Below, piece by piece: positions 7,843-18,281 of a DNA stretch of 64,000 nucleotides. The stretch lies in NCBI GenBank assembly GCA_017458185.1, contig JAFTFY010000030.1, positions 50,720 through 114,719 on the forward strand, read 5' to 3'. The stretch's first letter is position 1. Each line of letters opens with the position of its first letter. A model generated the notes under the pieces. That model was given only the letters and a program-made list of their open reading frames with translations. It had not been told where the DNA came from and searched no databases. The DNA comes from Neisseriaceae bacterium. Lineage in GTDB: Bacteria; Pseudomonadota; Gammaproteobacteria; Burkholderiales; Neisseriaceae. Both the position numbers and the translations under genes were made by a program.

Positions 7843-7931
7843 GCGTAGGCGAATGTTACCTGAAAACGGTAACTCATTTTTTGGCATACCGCCAAAACAA
7901 CACTTGTTTAAATTAGTTTAGGAAGAAACGA

Positions 7932-8423
7932 ATGAAAAAAACCGCTCTCGCTTCTTTGTTAGTATTGGCGTTAGCCGCCTGCTCACAAAGCGAACAAGTC
8001 TCTCAACCCGCTCCTACTGAAAACACTGCTGTGGAAGTGATTGAAAACGCTGCTCCTGCGGTAGAAAACGCTGCCCAAGCAACTGGTGAAGCCGTACAAG
8101 ACGCAGCACAAGCCACAGGCGAAGCCGTGCAAAACGCAGCCCAAACCGCTGGCGAAGCCGTACAAGATACAGCCGCTAATGTGGTTGAAGCAGGTAAAGA
8201 AGTGGCTACTGATATTGCCCAAGCCGCTGGCGAAGTGGCACAAAATGCGGCTGACGCAACTGCCAATACTGCAAATGCGGTAACAGAAGCCGCTGGCAAC
8301 GCCGCAGAAGCCGTTAAAGAAACCGCAACAGACGCGGCAAATGCTGCCGCTGACGCTTTGGCACCTGGTTTGCCAAACGAACCAGCACCAGCAGAACCTG
8401 TGGCTCCTGCTCCTGCACAATAA
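7932..8423 (+). CDS. Alanine-rich 11-residue-repeat lipoprotein
   Basis: This 163-residue protein has a lipoprotein signal (LALAAC, lipid-anchored Cys17) and a mature region made of 11-residue repeats of the form AxxxGEAVQDA (about 45-145), followed by a Pro/Ala tail. Such 11-mers form long amphipathic helices, as in LEA-like and apolipoprotein-like proteins. A strong RBS (AGGAAG) and near-consensus promoter suggest high expression, and an intrinsic terminator follows. Composition (nearly half Ala) rules out most enzyme functions. A structural or stress role at the outer membrane is a guess. Confidence 0.8.
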   Translation: MKKTALASLLVLALAACSQSEQVSQPAPTENTAVEVIENAAPAVENAAQATGEAVQDAAQATGEAVQNAAQTAGEAVQDTAANVVEAGKEVATDIAQAAGEVAQNAADATANTANAVTEAAGNAAEAVKETATDAANAAADALAPGLPNEPAPAEPVAPAPAQ

Positions 8424-8440
8424 TGTGCGATTAACTTATC

Positions 8441-8470
8441 AAAAATGCCCTGTTTTTCAGGGCATTTTTT
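8441..8470 (+). terminator. Intrinsic terminator after the Ala-rich lipoprotein gene
   Basis: A 10-bp perfect stem AAATGCCCTG/CAGGGCATTT (8443-8452 with 8458-8467) with a five-T loop is followed by a T-run. It lies 18 bases after the stop codon. Confidence 0.9.
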
Positions 8471-8503
8471 GTAGCAAACAGTTTTCAGGCTGCCTGAAAC
8501 GCT

Positions 8504-8530
8504 TTGTTTATTAAAATAATATGCTACAAT
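8504..8530 (+). promoter_or_regulatory. Probable extended -10 promoter of the RDD-to-DUF58 operon
   Basis: TGCTACAAT (8522-8530) is an extended -10 box. A weak -35 (TTGTTT, 8504-8509) is only 15 bases upstream, which an extended -10 tolerates. The same TGCTACAAT word precedes rph (58169-58177). Confidence 0.5.
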
Positions 8531-8562
8531 AGCCCACAAATTTATTTGGAGAGTGTTATCAA

Positions 8563-8610
8563 ATGTATTTTAATCACAACCTGCAACTACCCTACTCTGT
8601 TCAACCATGA
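8563..8610 (+). CDS. Fifteen-codon leader peptide coupled to the RDD gene
   Basis: ATG at 8563 opens a frame for MYFNHNLQLPYSVQP that stops at TGA 8608-8610, overlapping the ATG of the RDD gene by the classic ATGA. GGAG lies at 8548-8551, 11 bases upstream, whereas the RDD gene has no ribosome-binding site of its own in the leader's reading frame. The sequence therefore suggests translational coupling through a tiny upstream ORF. The peptide's own function, if any, is unknown. Confidence 0.5.
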   Translation: MYFNHNLQLPYSVQP

Positions 8611-9332
8611 AAAACGCTGAACGCTTTACCGACACCATTTCTGCTGTGATTTCCCCCGAAGCGGTGGAAATTGAACTGCGTCCAGCAGGTTTATGGGTTC
8701 GCTCGCGGGCGTTTTTATTGGATTTGGTGATTCGTGTCGGTTTGGCTGTTGCGGTATTTTTTTTATTATTATGGACATTGCCGCTTGCCAAAGGTTTTTC
8801 CGTAGGTCTTTATTTTATTGTGATTTTTTTGATTTATTGGCTGTATCCTGTGTTGTTTGAAGTATTTTGGCATGGTCAAACGCCTGCCAAACGAATGTTT
8901 GGTTTGCGTGTGGTGCAAGACAATGGCACGCCTGTTTCCTTTACGCAGTCTTTAATTCGCAATTTAATGCGAACCGCCGATATGTTGCCTTATGCTTATG
9001 GTTTGGGCATGAGTGTCATGTTATTGCACCCGCAATTTAAACGATTGGGCGATATTCTTTCAGGCAGCCTTGTGATTTATACTGATGAACCGAAGATAAA
9101 AATCAATAAACAAGTTTTTGTTGGCGTTAAGGCAATTCGTCCGCCGATTGCATTAACGCGTGATGAACGCTTGTCTTTGATTTTATTTATGGAACGCCTA
9201 CCGCATTTATCGGTTGCACGACAACAGGAATTAGCCGATGAATTATTGCGAAATAGCGATATTCCTGCCAATGAAAGCATTGAAACATTAAAATCTTGGG
9301 CGAAGTTTTTAATCAGCGATAGGCGAAATTAA
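8607..9332 (+). CDS. RDD-family membrane protein
   Basis: This 241-residue protein has an RDD domain at about 20-160: Arg and Asp in LWVRSRAFLLDLVIRVG, then three membrane helices (about 30-55, 60-80, 115-135) and the GQTPAKRMFGLRVV loop. The C-terminal 80 residues are soluble. It is the first long gene of a six-gene operon (RDD, SpoIIM, DUF4129, DUF4350, MoxR, DUF58), a widespread conserved cluster thought to pair a MoxR ATPase with von Willebrand-like and membrane proteins. Its start is coupled to a 15-codon leader. Biochemical role unknown. Confidence 0.85.
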   Translation: MKNAERFTDTISAVISPEAVEIELRPAGLWVRSRAFLLDLVIRVGLAVAVFFLLLWTLPLAKGFSVGLYFIVIFLIYWLYPVLFEVFWHGQTPAKRMFGLRVVQDNGTPVSFTQSLIRNLMRTADMLPYAYGLGMSVMLLHPQFKRLGDILSGSLVIYTDEPKIKINKQVFVGVKAIRPPIALTRDERLSLILFMERLPHLSVARQQELADELLRNSDIPANESIETLKSWAKFLISDRRN

Positions 9333-9335
9333 AAA

Positions 9336-10451
9336 ATGAAACAGTTTGAATTTGAACAACGCTACGAATTATTCTGGCAAGAGTTTGCGGCTCAAATTGA
9401 AGCGGCGGAACGCAATCAGTCGCTTGATGACGCACGCCATTTTACGCAACGCTATCGCCAGTTGTGCCGCCAAACCATGCAGGCGGCAAATCGTGCCTAT
9501 TCGCCGTCTTTGGTGGAAGATTTAAACCGCTTAACCGCACGCGCTCATCAGGTGTTGTATCGCTATCGCACGCCACTTTTGCCTAAATTCATCGCGTGGC
9601 TGAAAACCGACTTGCCGCGTCAAGTGCGTGCTGAAAAAACAGTGGTGATTTGGTCGCATATTTTGTTTTATGTGCCGTATATTGTGTTTTTTGTGCTGTG
9701 TGCGATTTTTCCGCATTGGGCAAATGACTTACCAGGTGTGGATTTGGCACGCGTGCAAGAAATGTATCAGGATATGGCAAATGACACGATGAACAACGAA
9801 ACACGCGAACGCTCGATAGACGCCATGATGTTTGGCTTTTATATTTTTAATAATATTGGCATTGCATTCAAAGCGGTGGGCAGTGGCTTTTTGTTTGGCA
9901 TGGGTACGATTTATATTTTGGTGATGAACGGCTATATGATGGGGGCGATTGAAGGAGCGATGTTGCACGCAGACCCGCAAGTTGCCGCGAATTTTTTCGG
10001 TTTTATCGGGGCGCATGGTGCGTTTGAACTCACAGGCATTGTGTTATCAGGTGCGGCGGGCTTACGCATTGGCTTGGCTTTGCTGGCACCACAGGGTTAT
10101 TCTCGCTTGGACGCTTTGAAAATTCAAGGCAAAAAAGCCAGTCAGTTAATTGCTGCCGCCTTTTTCTTTTTATTTATTGCCGCCATTTTAGAAGCGTTTT
10201 GGTCGTCTAATACGCTTTTGTCGCCCTATTTCAAAATGGCTGTGGCGTTTTGTTTGTGGGTGGCGGTGTATGCTTACTTGCTGTTTGGGGGCGACAAAAA
10301 TGAGCGGACAAGTGCGTTTTCGCCGCAGAAGTGCGTGGGAATCTGCCGATTTGGGCGTGAGCATGGTGGCACGCCGTCCGTTTTTTTATTTTTTCTTGCA
10401 ATTTTGCTTTCTGTTACCGATTTACGCTTTGATTTCATTGCCTTTTTATAA
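9336..10451 (+). CDS. SpoIIM/DUF95-family membrane protein
   Basis: This protein begins with a soluble helical part (about 1-100) and continues with several membrane helices (about 107-127, 168-195, 225-250, 268-290, 297-318), with the family motif GAHGAFELTGIVLSGAAGLRIG. It belongs to the stage II sporulation M-like family found in MoxR clusters of non-sporulating bacteria. It starts 3 bases after the RDD gene. The normal end of the family is near residue 322 (LLFGGDKNE). Here the frame runs on for about 50 residues inside the next gene in another frame, which suggests either an unusual 152-base overlap or loss of the original stop by a small frameshift. Confidence 0.8.
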   Translation: MKQFEFEQRYELFWQEFAAQIEAAERNQSLDDARHFTQRYRQLCRQTMQAANRAYSPSLVEDLNRLTARAHQVLYRYRTPLLPKFIAWLKTDLPRQVRAEKTVVIWSHILFYVPYIVFFVLCAIFPHWANDLPGVDLARVQEMYQDMANDTMNNETRERSIDAMMFGFYIFNNIGIAFKAVGSGFLFGMGTIYILVMNGYMMGAIEGAMLHADPQVAANFFGFIGAHGAFELTGIVLSGAAGLRIGLALLAPQGYSRLDALKIQGKKASQLIAAAFFFLFIAAILEAFWSSNTLLSPYFKMAVAFCLWVAVYAYLLFGGDKNERTSAFSPQKCVGICRFGREHGGTPSVFLFFLAILLSVTDLRFDFIAFL

Positions 10452-11784
10452 TAATCCCACTTGGGTATTATTTATTTTATGGTGGTTAAAACCTGCGTTT
10501 GAAGCAGGTTTGGTGCTTGCCTTATCCAAACAAGTTTTTGGTGAGCCTTTGCAGTTTTCAGGCTGCCTGAAAGACGCTTGGCGGTCTATTTGGCGGTATC
10601 GCCTGATGGGTGATTTACTGTGGCGGCGGTTTTCCTTGCGGCGTGCGGTGATTTTGCCTGTAACCGTATTGGAAAAAGTCAAAGGCAAAGAACACGCCAA
10701 ACGCCGCCGTGAAATTGGCTATAAAACCGCAGCCCAAAGCGGCTGGCTGACTTTTTTCGGAGCCCATTTTGAAAGCATTTTGCTGTATGGTTTTCTATTG
10801 GCATTGGGCTGGCTGTTTTTCTCGCCCAACGCTCATTTTGAAGTTGATCCTGACGGATTATTCGATAATTTGTCGGAAATAGGCAATTATTTTTTCATCA
10901 CCCAAACCCACTGGTCGTGGCATATTGTTAATTTTTTATATTTAGTCATTTTGGCGTTTTGGACTCCATTTTTTGTAGCGGCTAATTTTTCTATTTATTT
11001 ACAAGCCAGAACCGAAAATGAAGCGTGGGATATTCGTTTATCTTTCAGACAATTAGCCAAACGATTGGGTAAAGTTTCTGTGCTTGTTTTAACACTATTT
11101 TTATTTTCAGGCAGCCCCTCTAATACGGCATACGCCGAAACACCGCCTGATAAACAACAAGTGGAACAAGTACGAAAAGAAACAATCGGTACAAAACCTT
11201 TTGTGCATTTGGATACACGAAAAAATTGGCACAAAAACGACAAACAATCCAAAAGCAAAAAAGAAAATAAAAACAAAGAATTGCCGTCTTTTTCGTGGGT
11301 TTTGTTTGCCAAATCTTTGATGTGGGCGATTGGCATCGCTTTGGTGGGCGTGGTGTTGTATTTGCTGTGGCGTTATGTTTTTCCACAAGCGGTTGATAAT
11401 AAAAATAAAAAAATAAAAACGCCTGAAAAAATTTTCGGCTTGGATATTCGTGAAGACAGGCTGCCTGAAAACCCAGCCGCCGCCGCACTGAATTTATTTG
11501 ACACTGACCCGCGTGCGGCTTTGTCCTTGTTATATCGTGCGGTTTTGGCTCATTTGGTTCATCGTGAAAAATTGGTTTTAAACAGCAGTATGACCGAGCA
11601 AGAAGTGTTAAATTTAGTTACAAAACAACGCCCTAATGTGGCAATGTTGGTTGAAAAAATCACCCGTTCGTGGATTTTCACAGCCTACGCCCACATTCTG
11701 CCTGACCGTGCCACAATGGACGATTTATGCCAAAATTATGCGGCGTTAAGTTTCAGGCAGCCTGAACTTGGAGAAATGCAATGA
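10300..11784 (+). CDS. DUF4129-type membrane protein
   Basis: This protein of about 494 residues has membrane helices near 30-50, 53-75, 155-175, 215-240, 265-280 and 335-355, with a periplasmic segment in between and a cytoplasmic C-terminal domain (about 390-490) of the DUF4129 kind (DPRAALSLLYRAVLAHLV, then LTEQEVL-like and FTAYAH motifs). The ATG at 10300 (MSGQVRFRRR) is preferred to the one at 10270. Uptake sequences lie inside the frame (FSGCLK near residue 85, RLPEN near 388). It overlaps DUF4350 by ATGA. Confidence 0.75.
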   Translation: MSGQVRFRRRSAWESADLGVSMVARRPFFYFFLQFCFLLPIYALISLPFYNNPTWVLFILWWLKPAFEAGLVLALSKQVFGEPLQFSGCLKDAWRSIWRYRLMGDLLWRRFSLRRAVILPVTVLEKVKGKEHAKRRREIGYKTAAQSGWLTFFGAHFESILLYGFLLALGWLFFSPNAHFEVDPDGLFDNLSEIGNYFFITQTHWSWHIVNFLYLVILAFWTPFFVAANFSIYLQARTENEAWDIRLSFRQLAKRLGKVSVLVLTLFLFSGSPSNTAYAETPPDKQQVEQVRKETIGTKPFVHLDTRKNWHKNDKQSKSKKENKNKELPSFSWVLFAKSLMWAIGIALVGVVLYLLWRYVFPQAVDNKNKKIKTPEKIFGLDIREDRLPENPAAAALNLFDTDPRAALSLLYRAVLAHLVHREKLVLNSSMTEQEVLNLVTKQRPNVAMLVEKITRSWIFTAYAHILPDRATMDDLCQNYAALSFRQPELGEMQ

Positions 11785-13118
11785 ATAAACGCATTTTATC
11801 CTTTGTTGTCATTGTATTAGTCATTATCGGCTTAATTGCCGCTTGGTTTGTTTATCAATACAATCAAGCCGAAACCGAATATTATTGGAATGATAAAACG
11901 GAAGCGATGAAAAACAATAAAGCAGGTTATTATGCTTTATCGCAATTTTTGCAAAAACAACATAAAAACACACCTGTTTTATATGTGAAAAGTATGAAAC
12001 AATTTGAAAAATTTAGTCAAAAAAATAAAAATAATGCTATTTTATTAGTGGGTTCAGCGAATAATCGTGGTGATTTTGGCAATGATAATATAGATATTTT
12101 ATTCAAATGGGTGGAAGAAGGAAACCATTTATATATCAGACAAAATAAATATATTAACCAAAAATTGGGTTTGGAATTTAAATCTGTTCCTGAAATTAAA
12201 AAGAACTTTCCTGTTAAAACAACAGAAAATAAAAAAATTCAGGCAGCCTGCCAACAAGAATATAATTCTTTGCAACAGTATAAAAAATTTGGATATTCTG
12301 TGGATAATGATTTTGTAAAAAATTGTTCCAATAATTTATCTATGATGGTGCTGCCTGAAAATAATCAACCGATATTTATTTTAGAAACAGATATTCAAAA
12401 AATAGATGAAAAAAACTTATGGGGCTTTGATATTAGCAAAACGCCTAATATTATTTCAGTGGCAAAATATCCTAATGATATTGCAACTATTGTACGAGTT
12501 AAAAAAGGTAAAGGTACAATTACTGTTGTGGGTACTTATGAATTATTTTCGCACCCTGAAAAACCCATAGACGCGGAAAAAATTCACTTAAACCGTTTTG
12601 ATAATGCTTATTTTGCCGCTTATTTAACACAAGGAAAATCGAATATTTATTTAATGTCGCCCAAAGGTGGCAATAAAAAATCGGGTTTGGATAAAAATTT
12701 CCCTGCGTGGTTGCAGTTATTGCAAAAATACCCCTTGCCGACAATTTTATTTGCCTTGCTGGTTATGTTAGCCATTTGGCAGCAAATCAAACGCTTGGGC
12801 GGCAAACGGCGGTTAGATGAACGCAACACGCGTCCGATTTCTGCCCATTTTGCCGCACAAGGCAGATTGATTGCCCACAATAAGGAAGAATATGCCCTGC
12901 TTTGCGAATGGCGAAGTGAATTATTGCAAGAATGGCAACGCAAATTCGGCACAGTTTCAGCCACGCGGCAAACCGCTGTATTATTGGCGAAAAAATTAAA
13001 TGTCGCCGCAGACGATATTGAACTGTGGCTCTCCCCCATACCGCAAAACTTGCGGACAGGCGATTTATTGCGTTTTGTTCGCAGTCATCAACGATTAAGG
13101 AAAAAACAATATGAATAG
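11781..13118 (+). CDS. DUF4350 domain protein
   Basis: This 445-residue protein has an N-terminal membrane anchor (about 6-24), an extracytoplasmic domain of about 290 residues with the DUF4350 pattern (NKAGYYALSQFLQK, then VKKGKGTITVVGTYELF), a second helix (about 315-333), and a cytoplasmic tail (about 345-445). The gene is AT-rich in its first two thirds. It overlaps both neighbours (ATGA upstream, 8 bases downstream), so it is translated as part of the operon. Function is unknown; the domain resembles a GATase-like fold in the family description. Confidence 0.8.
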   Translation: MNKRILSFVVIVLVIIGLIAAWFVYQYNQAETEYYWNDKTEAMKNNKAGYYALSQFLQKQHKNTPVLYVKSMKQFEKFSQKNKNNAILLVGSANNRGDFGNDNIDILFKWVEEGNHLYIRQNKYINQKLGLEFKSVPEIKKNFPVKTTENKKIQAACQQEYNSLQQYKKFGYSVDNDFVKNCSNNLSMMVLPENNQPIFILETDIQKIDEKNLWGFDISKTPNIISVAKYPNDIATIVRVKKGKGTITVVGTYELFSHPEKPIDAEKIHLNRFDNAYFAAYLTQGKSNIYLMSPKGGNKKSGLDKNFPAWLQLLQKYPLPTILFALLVMLAIWQQIKRLGGKRRLDERNTRPISAHFAAQGRLIAHNKEEYALLCEWRSELLQEWQRKFGTVSATRQTAVLLAKKLNVAADDIELWLSPIPQNLRTGDLLRFVRSHQRLRKKQYE

Positions 13119-14094
13119 CGAAAACAATTTTCAGGCAGCCTTTGAAACAGCCAGCCAAATGTTGCAACACATTCGTGAGCACCTAAATAGCGTGATTATT
13201 GGGCAAGCGTCCGTGATTGACCAGTCTTTGGTAGCACTCATTGCAGGCGGTCATATTCTGTTAGAAGGCGTGCCTGGCACGGGCAAAACGCTGTTAGTGC
13301 GTGCATTGGCAAAAAGTTTTGGCGGCACATTCAACCGCATTCAATTTACACCTGATTTAATGCCGTCTGATATTACAGGCAGTTATTGGTTTAACGGCAA
13401 GGAACAAGTGTTTGTGTTGCGGCAAGGTCCGATTTTTGCCAATTTGCTGTTGGCGGACGAAATTAACCGAGCCCCTGCCAAAACGCAAGCCGCTCTGTTG
13501 CAGGTCATGCAGGAAAATGCGGTATCGTTAGACGGCAAAACACATTCTGTACCGCAACCCTTTATGGTGTTGGCTACGCAAAATCCGATTGAACAAGAAG
13601 GCACTTACCCACTGCCCGAAGCCCAATTAGACCGTTTTATGTTCAAGGTTTTGGTGGATTATCCCGAACGAAATGACGAAGTGCGTTTGGTCGAAGCCGT
13701 CAGTGCCGCTCACAACAATGATTTATTGGCAAATTTGAGCGATAAACCCTTGTTTTCACCCAATGAAATCAGCCAAGTGCAAATGTGTGCCAACCAAATC
13801 ACCGCTGACCACAATATTATGGATTACGCCGTGCGTTTGGTGCGTGCCACAAGAACGGCTTACGGCTTATCGGTGGGAGCAGGACCCAGAGCAGGTATAG
13901 CCTTGGTGAATGGTGCCAAAGCCCACGCCATGCTTAACGGTATGCCTTTTGCCACGCCCGATAATATTAAAGCGGTGTGTTTGCCCACTTTGCGTCATCG
14001 TGTGCGTTTGTCGATTGAAGCCGAAATGGCAGGGCAAACCATAGACGAAATTCTGCAAGAAATCATCAACCAAACCGAAACGCCACGCCAATGA
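13111..14094 (+). CDS. MoxR-family AAA+ ATPase
   Basis: This 327-residue ATPase has Walker A GVPGTGKTLL (about 51-60), Walker B LLADEINRAP (about 112-121), sensor 1 ATQNPIEQEGTYPLPEAQLDRF, and the C-terminal AAA lid. MoxR ATPases act as chaperones that switch on partner proteins with von Willebrand A or DUF58 domains; the next gene codes for such a partner. An uptake sequence encodes part of the N-terminus (NFQAAFE). It overlaps DUF4350 by 8 bases and DUF58 by ATGA. Confidence 0.93.
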   Translation: MNSENNFQAAFETASQMLQHIREHLNSVIIGQASVIDQSLVALIAGGHILLEGVPGTGKTLLVRALAKSFGGTFNRIQFTPDLMPSDITGSYWFNGKEQVFVLRQGPIFANLLLADEINRAPAKTQAALLQVMQENAVSLDGKTHSVPQPFMVLATQNPIEQEGTYPLPEAQLDRFMFKVLVDYPERNDEVRLVEAVSAAHNNDLLANLSDKPLFSPNEISQVQMCANQITADHNIMDYAVRLVRATRTAYGLSVGAGPRAGIALVNGAKAHAMLNGMPFATPDNIKAVCLPTLRHRVRLSIEAEMAGQTIDEILQEIINQTETPRQ

Positions 14095-15443
14095 AACCCC
14101 GTCTGCCCTTAATTTTGCTGATTGCCTTTTTGTTTGCGATTGCAAGCATCGCAACCGTGTGGCAAGTCATTGAAAAACAACCCATTACGGCTTTTCATCA
14201 AGCGGTGTGGCTGCTATTGGTCATCGTTGTTTGGACGGCACTGGCAGATTATTTACTTTCACGCAAAAAAAATATCGTGAAAATTCAACGCATTCTGCCG
14301 CAAAATATCATATTGGGCAAAGTTACACAGGTCAAATTGCTGATTACTTCACAAAACCCCAAGCAAAAACAGCCCTTGCCGATTGTCATCGGCGATTGTC
14401 TGCCGCCTGATTGGACAACCGACACGCCTGAAATCACAACCGAGTTACTGCCGATGTCGCATTACGGCGTAGAAATTTCATATACGGCAATACCAATGCT
14501 ACGGGGTGAAACCCATTTTGGCGGCACAGATTACGCACTGCCGTCTCGTTTTGGTTTATGGCAAATGATTTTCAGGCAGCCTGAAAGCGATGATACGCCG
14601 ATTAAAGTATTGCCTGATTTTGCCGATATTTACGGTGCGGATTTAATGAGTTTTCGCCGCTGGTTACAAATGGTTGGCGTGAAGAAAAATATCAGACGCG
14701 GCGAAGGACAAGACTTTTTTCAATTACGCGATTTTATAGACGGCGACAACATTCGCCACATTGACTGGAAAGCCACAGCCCGCAATCATCGCCCGATTGT
14801 GCGACAATTTCAAGACGAAAAAGACCGCCAAATTGTGTTTTTATTAGACTGCTCCTACGAAATGCAAGCCCTAACAGACGGCAAAAGCATACTCGATCAC
14901 GCTTTAACCGCCCTATTGCTTTTATCTTACACCGCCACGCATCACGGAGACGCAGTGGGCTTGATGACTTGCAACGCCGATGACGAACGCTTTATTCCGC
15001 CAGCCAAAGGTGTTGCCCAAGTGTCGCAACTCATCAACCACATTTACGATATTGAACCCACACGCCAAGTATTTGATTTAGAAAACGCAGTCGAACGCTT
15101 ACTTCATCAACAAAAACGCCGTGCGTGGATTATCATCATCACCACATTAGACAACGACAACGCCCAAGACAACATTGTGTTGTTCAAACGCCTGCAAAAA
15201 CACTTTCCCATACTCACCGTAGGCTTACGCACGCCTGCCGCACAAGAAATCATCAACACCCCCACAGAAAACGCCGAACAAGCCCACACCTATATCGGTG
15301 CAAAATGCCGCTTGGACGATGAATTAACCGCAATCAAACAACTGACCGCCGCCAAAATCCCCTGCTTGGCAACCTACCCCAATCAACTGACGGCAGAGTT
15401 GATTAACCATTATTTGAATAGGAAAAAAAGTGGGGCGTGGTAG
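14091..15443 (+). CDS. DUF58 domain protein, MoxR partner
   Basis: This 450-residue protein has two N-terminal membrane helices (about 4-24 and 34-54), a beta-rich middle, and the DUF58 signature RRGEGQDFFQLRDF...IRHIDWKATAR (about 203-230), followed by a von Willebrand-A-like region (VFLLDCSYEM...DHALTALLLL). In MoxR clusters it is the usual client of the ATPase. An in-frame uptake sequence gives FRQPES near 161. It is the last gene of the operon; a composite palindromic repeat begins 6 bases after its stop. Confidence 0.88.
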   Translation: MKPRLPLILLIAFLFAIASIATVWQVIEKQPITAFHQAVWLLLVIVVWTALADYLLSRKKNIVKIQRILPQNIILGKVTQVKLLITSQNPKQKQPLPIVIGDCLPPDWTTDTPEITTELLPMSHYGVEISYTAIPMLRGETHFGGTDYALPSRFGLWQMIFRQPESDDTPIKVLPDFADIYGADLMSFRRWLQMVGVKKNIRRGEGQDFFQLRDFIDGDNIRHIDWKATARNHRPIVRQFQDEKDRQIVFLLDCSYEMQALTDGKSILDHALTALLLLSYTATHHGDAVGLMTCNADDERFIPPAKGVAQVSQLINHIYDIEPTRQVFDLENAVERLLHQQKRRAWIIIITTLDNDNAQDNIVLFKRLQKHFPILTVGLRTPAAQEIINTPTENAEQAHTYIGAKCRLDDELTAIKQLTAAKIPCLATYPNQLTAELINHYLNRKKSGAW

Positions 15444-15449
15444 TTGAAA

Positions 15450-15744
15450 CAGTGAGCAGTGAGTAGTGAGCAGTGGATTTTTCGTTTTGCCTTGCGGCAA
15501 AACGGCTGTATATTCAGGTAACGCTTCGATTGTGCTTTCAGGCTGCCTGAAAAAATATCGAAGCATTATCATAAATATAGTCGGTTCACAGCAAAAGCAG
15601 TCAAGGCGGTGAAGCCGAAGACAGTATAAATAATACGGCAAGGCGAACCAACGCTGAATGGTTTTGCTGTGAATCGACTATATATCCGTCAAGCCGTAGG
15701 CTTGACTTAATAACTGCTCACTACTCACTACTCACTGCTCACTG
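15450..15744. repeat. Large-palindrome composite element with inserted Correia-like copy
   Basis: The left arm has AGTGAGCAGT words and GTTTTGCCTTGCGGCAAAAC, then AACGCTTCGATT, an inverted DUS and ATCGAAGC. The right arm has GTCAAGCC-GTA-GGCTTGAC and CTGCTCACTACTCACT words. A 107-bp Correia-like element (15576-15682) sits at the TA just before TATCCGTC. Apart from frr's promoter there is no gene here. Confidence 0.8.
15576..15682. repeat. Correia-like miniature element, copy C
   Basis: The ends are TATAGTCGGTTCACAGCAAA and the inverse of TATAGTCGATTCACAGCAAA, with one mismatch in 20. The core GTGAAGCCGAAGACAGTAT...TAATACGGCAAGGCG is shared with the other copies. The terminal repeat differs from that of copy A after the first 8 bases, yet left and right ends still match each other. 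Confidence 0.85.
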
Positions 15745-15810
15745 TTTTCAGGCTGCCTGAAAACCCATAAATCGTTTATAATTTATCTTTTTGCCGACAA
15801 GGAAAATACA

Positions 15811-16368
15811 ATGCTCAAAGAAATTCAAAACACCGCCGAAGAAAAGATGAAAAAATCGGTTGAAGCCTTAAAAACCAATCTTGCCAAAGTGCGGACTGGG
15901 CGGGCTCACACGGGTTTGCTTGACCAAGTGAAAGTGGATTATTACGGCTCTGATGTGCCTGTGTCGCAAATTGCCAATGTAACCTTGTTAGACGCACGCA
16001 CAATTAGCGTCAAGCCGTATGAAAGCAATATGGCGGGAGCGATTGAAAAAGCCATTCGCGACTCTGATTTGGGCTTAAATCCGTCTGCAATGGGCGATTT
16101 AATTCGTGTGCCTATGCCCATGCTTACCGAAGAACGCCGCAAAGATTTAATCAAAGTGGTGCGACACGAAACCGAAGAAGCACGCGTAGCGGTTCGTAAT
16201 ATCCGCCGCGACGCGAATACGGAATTAAAAAACTTATTGAAAGATAAAGAAATTTCCGAAGACGACAACCGCCGTGGCGAAGACGCTATCCAAAAATTAA
16301 CGGATAAATACATTGCCGAAATGGACAAAATTTTGGAAGCCAAAGAAAAAGATTTAATGGAAGTGTAA
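15811..16368 (+). CDS. frr: Ribosome recycling factor
   Basis: This 185-residue protein matches Frr along its whole length ([30 protein letters not shown]; [17 protein letters not shown]), with the usual three-helix bundle and small beta domain. It splits post-termination ribosomes together with EF-G. A TATAAT box at 15777-15782 and an AAGGA ribosome site at 15799-15803 stand upstream. It is convergent with pyrG and the two share a hairpin terminator. Confidence 0.97.
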   Translation: MLKEIQNTAEEKMKKSVEALKTNLAKVRTGRAHTGLLDQVKVDYYGSDVPVSQIANVTLLDARTISVKPYESNMAGAIEKAIRDSDLGLNPSAMGDLIRVPMPMLTEERRKDLIKVVRHETEEARVAVRNIRRDANTELKNLLKDKEISEDDNRRGEDAIQKLTDKYIAEMDKILEAKEKDLMEV

Positions 16369-16440
16369 AGTAGGGTGGGTTTCCAACCCACCACAACGCC
16401 AACGGCGTTGGTGAAAAAACATTTTCAGGCAGCCTGAAAA

Positions 16441-16469
16441 AAATCCCATTGAAAAACAATGGGATTTTT
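16441..16469. terminator. Bidirectional terminator between frr and pyrG
   Basis: An 11-bp perfect stem AAATCCCATTG/CAATGGGATTT (16441-16451 with 16457-16467) has A-runs on the left and T-runs on the right. An inverted DUS lies just upstream (16422-16439). Confidence 0.88.
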
Positions 16470-16484
16470 AATGCAAAAAACAAC

Positions 16485-18251
<1,767 letters not shown>

Positions 18252-18281
18252 TCAGGCTGCCTGAACAATAAGGATTTCATG

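Noticed and set aside
8003..8539. Long minus-strand frame opposite the Ala-rich lipoprotein
   Set aside because: It is the mirror of the Ala/Glu repeat; the plus strand has promoter, ribosome site, lipobox and terminator.
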